16,003 bases of DNA, taken from assembly GCA_027001815.1 (NCBI GenBank), contig JALTLT010000221.1, forward strand, positions 1 through 16,003, given 5' to 3'. Shown piece after piece: positions 14,191 through 16,003 of this stretch (within the stretch, counting starts at the first letter, position 1; the number at the start of each line of letters is the position of its first letter). The notes beneath the pieces are model-generated. The model searched no databases and was not told where the DNA came from. It saw only the letters and a program-made list of their open reading frames with translations. The stretch is from Gammaproteobacteria bacterium (GTDB taxonomy: Bacteria > Pseudomonadota > Gammaproteobacteria > JALTLT01). The position numbers and the translations under genes are program-made.

Positions 14191-15096
14191 CTACTCGCGC
14201 CGGCTGCGGGGGTTGGGAAGCATCGAGGCGATGGCCCGGACCACCTCCTTCTCCAGACCGTCACACAGGCCGGAAATCCGCTCCTCGGGGAGGGCGAGCA
14301 GGCGCAGCGCCTCTTCGTCGGGGCCCTCGTGGGCCGGAGGCACATCTTCGACGAAGAGTCCCACGGCGGTGCGGTTGGCGAGGGCATCCGCCACATGAGT
14401 GATCGCCACCTCGAGGCGCGCCTTCTCCTCCGCATCCGGTTGATGGTGATGACGAATCGCCGCCTGATGGGTCTCGGAGAGGCGCCAGATACGAGCCAGT
14501 TCTCCCCCCAACTCGCCGTGATCGAAGCCCAGAATATCCCGCTCCAGAGAGGGAACCAGCGCCTCGTCGCCACCGGCAGCCAGCAGGATCTCGGTGGCCT
14601 GCTCGGGGAAACGGCTGTAGATCACCAGGCTGCCGATGTCGTGCAGCAGGCCGGCGATATAGAGTCTCTCGGGATGGAGTACCCGGCAGTGCCGCGCGAG
14701 CCGGCGCGCGATGACGCCGGCACAGACACCGTGTCTCCAGAAGGTGTCGGGGCGGACCACCCGGCTCGGCAGACGCTGGAACACCTTCGCCGCGGTCACC
14801 ATGGTGGCCACATTGAAGAGCTCCCGCACGCCGAGAATGGTCACTGCCCGACTGATGGTCTCCACCCGTGCGGGAAGGTTGTAGAAGGCGCTGTTGACCA
14901 CCCGCAGAAGCGCTGCGGCGAGGGAGGGGTCGCGACTCACCACCTCGGCCACCTCGGCACTGGAAGAGGTCGGGTCGTTGACCACCTCGTTGATGCGCAG
15001 CCAGACATCCGGTGGCGTGATCAGGGAGGAGACATCGGCGACCACCTCGTCCACGGTCGGGACTCGATCGGCGTTGGACATGTGCAACATTCCCAT
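14191..15096 (-). CDS. HDOD-domain signalling protein
   Basis: A 301-residue cytoplasmic protein consisting largely of an HDOD domain (about 17-220), a relative of HD phosphohydrolases found in bacterial signalling. Typical segments are LITPPDVWLRINEVVNDP, RDPSLAAALLRVVNSAFYNLP (57-75) and ISRAVTILGVRELFNVA (81-97). The metal-type residues look intact: His 122 (FWRHG), HD at 152-153 (AGLLHDIGSLVI), His 193 and the HHH at 216-218. Many HDOD proteins lack these, so residual hydrolase activity cannot be ruled out. The C-terminal 80 residues are helical and unassigned. Start ATG 15096; ATG 15081 (MSNADRVP) is an alternative, and neither has a strong Shine-Dalgarno site. Target and signal are unknown. 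Confidence 0.9.
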   Translation of the reverse strand: MGMLHMSNADRVPTVDEVVADVSSLITPPDVWLRINEVVNDPTSSSAEVAEVVSRDPSLAAALLRVVNSAFYNLPARVETISRAVTILGVRELFNVATMVTAAKVFQRLPSRVVRPDTFWRHGVCAGVIARRLARHCRVLHPERLYIAGLLHDIGSLVIYSRFPEQATEILLAAGGDEALVPSLERDILGFDHGELGGELARIWRLSETHQAAIRHHHQPDAEEKARLEVAITHVADALANRTAVGLFVEDVPPAHEGPDEEALRLLALPEERISGLCDGLEKEVVRAIASMLPNPRSRRE

Positions 15097-15156
15097 GGAT
15101 CTGCTCGCTTCCAGTACAGTATGGACACTTTTTCGGCCACCACCATGAAATCCTTA

Positions 15157-15280
15157 ACAGGTTGTTGAAAACCCCCGTTTTTCGACAACCTGTGTGCGGT
15201 ACGGGGAAGTGCTGCCGCGTTTGATGACCGCGCGTCATCGAAAACGCGAGGGAGCGGGAATCCGCGTTTTCCGTTCCCGG
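15157..15280. repeat. Three-hairpin modular repeat upstream of fumC
   Basis: The first stem is ACAGGTTGTTGAAAAC against GTTTTTCGACAACCTGT (15157-15193), the linker hairpin GCGG..CCGC is at 15196-15218, and the second stem CGCGTTTGATGAC faces GTCATCGAAAACGCG (15216-15248). The third is a weaker GCGGGAA..TTCCCG stem (about 15254-15280). The order of parts equals that at 10558-10704. It lies in the 315-bp gap between the divergent HDOD and fumC genes; the rest of that gap is the fumC promoter region. Confidence 0.85.
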
Positions 15281-15348
15281 GTCGGAAAAGAGCGGGGAGG
15301 AACCATTCCCACATCCCGTCAGGGGATCCCTTCCCCTCGCGGGAACGC

Positions 15349-15354
15349 TATACT
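15349..15354 (+). promoter_or_regulatory. Possible -10 element of fumC
   Basis: TATACT (five of six consensus bases) lies 57 bp before the fumC ATG. No acceptable -35 is present at 16-18 bp, so this would be a weak or activator-dependent promoter. Confidence 0.35.
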
Positions 15355-15411
15355 TGCCCCTTTCCGGCGATCGTTCGCCACCTCGCAACGCCAGCCAAAC
15401 CGGAGGAACTC

Positions 15412-16003
15412 ATGAGCAGCGACCGGCCGACCCGCATCGAGCGCGACAGCATGGGAGAGGTGGAGGTCCCCGCCGACGCCCTCTACGGGGCCCAGACCCA
15501 GCGTGCCGTGGACAACTTCCGCATCAGCGGTGACACCATGCCGGTCGCCTTCCTGCGTACCCTCGGGCTGGTCAAGGCGTGCTGCGCGCGGGCCAACCGC
15601 CGGCTCGGCAAGCTGGACGAGGCGCTGGCCCGCGCCATCGAGGAGGCGGCGATGGAGATCGAGCGGGGAAACCATCTGCATCAGTTTCCGGTGGACCCCT
15701 TCCAGACCGGTTCCGGCACCAGTACCAACATGAACGCCAACGAGGTGATCGCGACACTGGCCAGCCGCCGCCTCGGTCGTCCCGTCCACCCCAACGATCA
15801 CGTCAACCGCAGCCAGAGCAGCAACGACATCATCCCCACCACCCTTCACGTCTCGGCGGTCCTCGAGCTGCACACACTGTTGCTGCCGGCCCTCGATCAC
15901 CTGGCGACAGTGATCGACGAGCGGGCGGCGGAACTCTCGGAGGTGGTGAAGACCGGCAGAACCCACCTGATGGACGCCATGCCCGTGACCATGGGACAGG
16001 AAC
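15412..16003 (+). CDS. fumC: Class II fumarate hydratase, 5' part (cut by window edge)
   Basis: FumC reversibly hydrates fumarate to L-malate in the TCA cycle; class II enzymes are iron-free tetramers. The 197 residues present begin RIERDSMGEVEVPADALYGAQTQRAVDNF. They include QTGSGTSTNMNANEV (98-112) and VHPNDHVNRSQSSND (125-139), both substrate-site regions, then GRTHLMDAMPVTMGQE (182-197). QTGSGT and SQSSND favour fumarase over aspartase, which has QGGAGT and CQSTND. The insertion before HPND found in the E. coli enzyme is absent, as in a shorter FumC subgroup. The GSS..PGKVN signature lies beyond the edge. GGAGG stands 5 nt before ATG 15412. Confidence 0.93.
   Translation, partial: MSSDRPTRIERDSMGEVEVPADALYGAQTQRAVDNFRISGDTMPVAFLRTLGLVKACCARANRRLGKLDEALARAIEEAAMEIERGNHLHQFPVDPFQTGSGTSTNMNANEVIATLASRRLGRPVHPNDHVNRSQSSNDIIPTTLHVSAVLELHTLLLPALDHLATVIDERAAELSEVVKTGRTHLMDAMPVTMGQE

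Overview
The window looks like chromosome of a GC-rich gammaproteobacterium, probably a sulfur oxidiser of the Chromatiales/Ectothiorhodospira type. This taxonomic call is an inference. It rests on a proteobacterial-type GshA, a complete MinCDE system, the SucA-SucB-Lpd set, a DUF1631 protein, an HDOD protein, and a DsrC/TusE-family protein next to a secreted coiled-coil protein. No phage, plasmid, CRISPR, rRNA or tRNA gene was seen.

Layout from left to right. The left edge holds the 5' half of gshA (minus strand). After a repeat-rich gap comes a small DsrC-like gene that lacks both signature cysteines (minus). Divergent from it is a secreted Gln/Glu-rich coiled-coil protein (plus), followed by several short hairpins and a strong terminator. 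Next is sucA-sucB-lpdA (plus), the three components of the 2-oxoglutarate dehydrogenase complex, with a multi-hairpin repeat between sucB and lpdA. Convergent to it is minC-minD-minE (minus), the division-site selection operon, with another multi-hairpin repeat between minC and minD. Divergent from minC is a 763-residue DUF1631 protein (plus) with its own terminator. Convergent to that is an HDOD signalling protein (minus). The right edge holds the 5' part of a class II fumarase gene, fumC (plus).

The protein genes are mostly central metabolism (TCA cycle: sucA, sucB, lpdA, fumC), redox (gshA) and cell division (minCDE). The unusual content is between the genes. Most intergenic gaps carry a copy or fragment of one modular, palindrome-rich repeat family. 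Fuller copies share an order of parts: a first hairpin (often GCAGGCTG..GAAAAAC), a short GCGG..CCGC hairpin whose loop carries GGGATGG or ATGGATG, a second hairpin, and further hairpins. The stem sequences differ between copies while the pairing is kept. One copy downstream of lpdA is split by a roughly 320-bp insert with 22-bp terminal inverted repeats (21/22 matching), which looks like a miniature transposable element. The uninterrupted relative at 1861-1950 shows the empty site. The repeat arm at that locus runs into the minE stop codon.

Three genes (gshA, minC, minD) appear to start at TTG; for gshA and minD a well-placed Shine-Dalgarno sequence decides the start.
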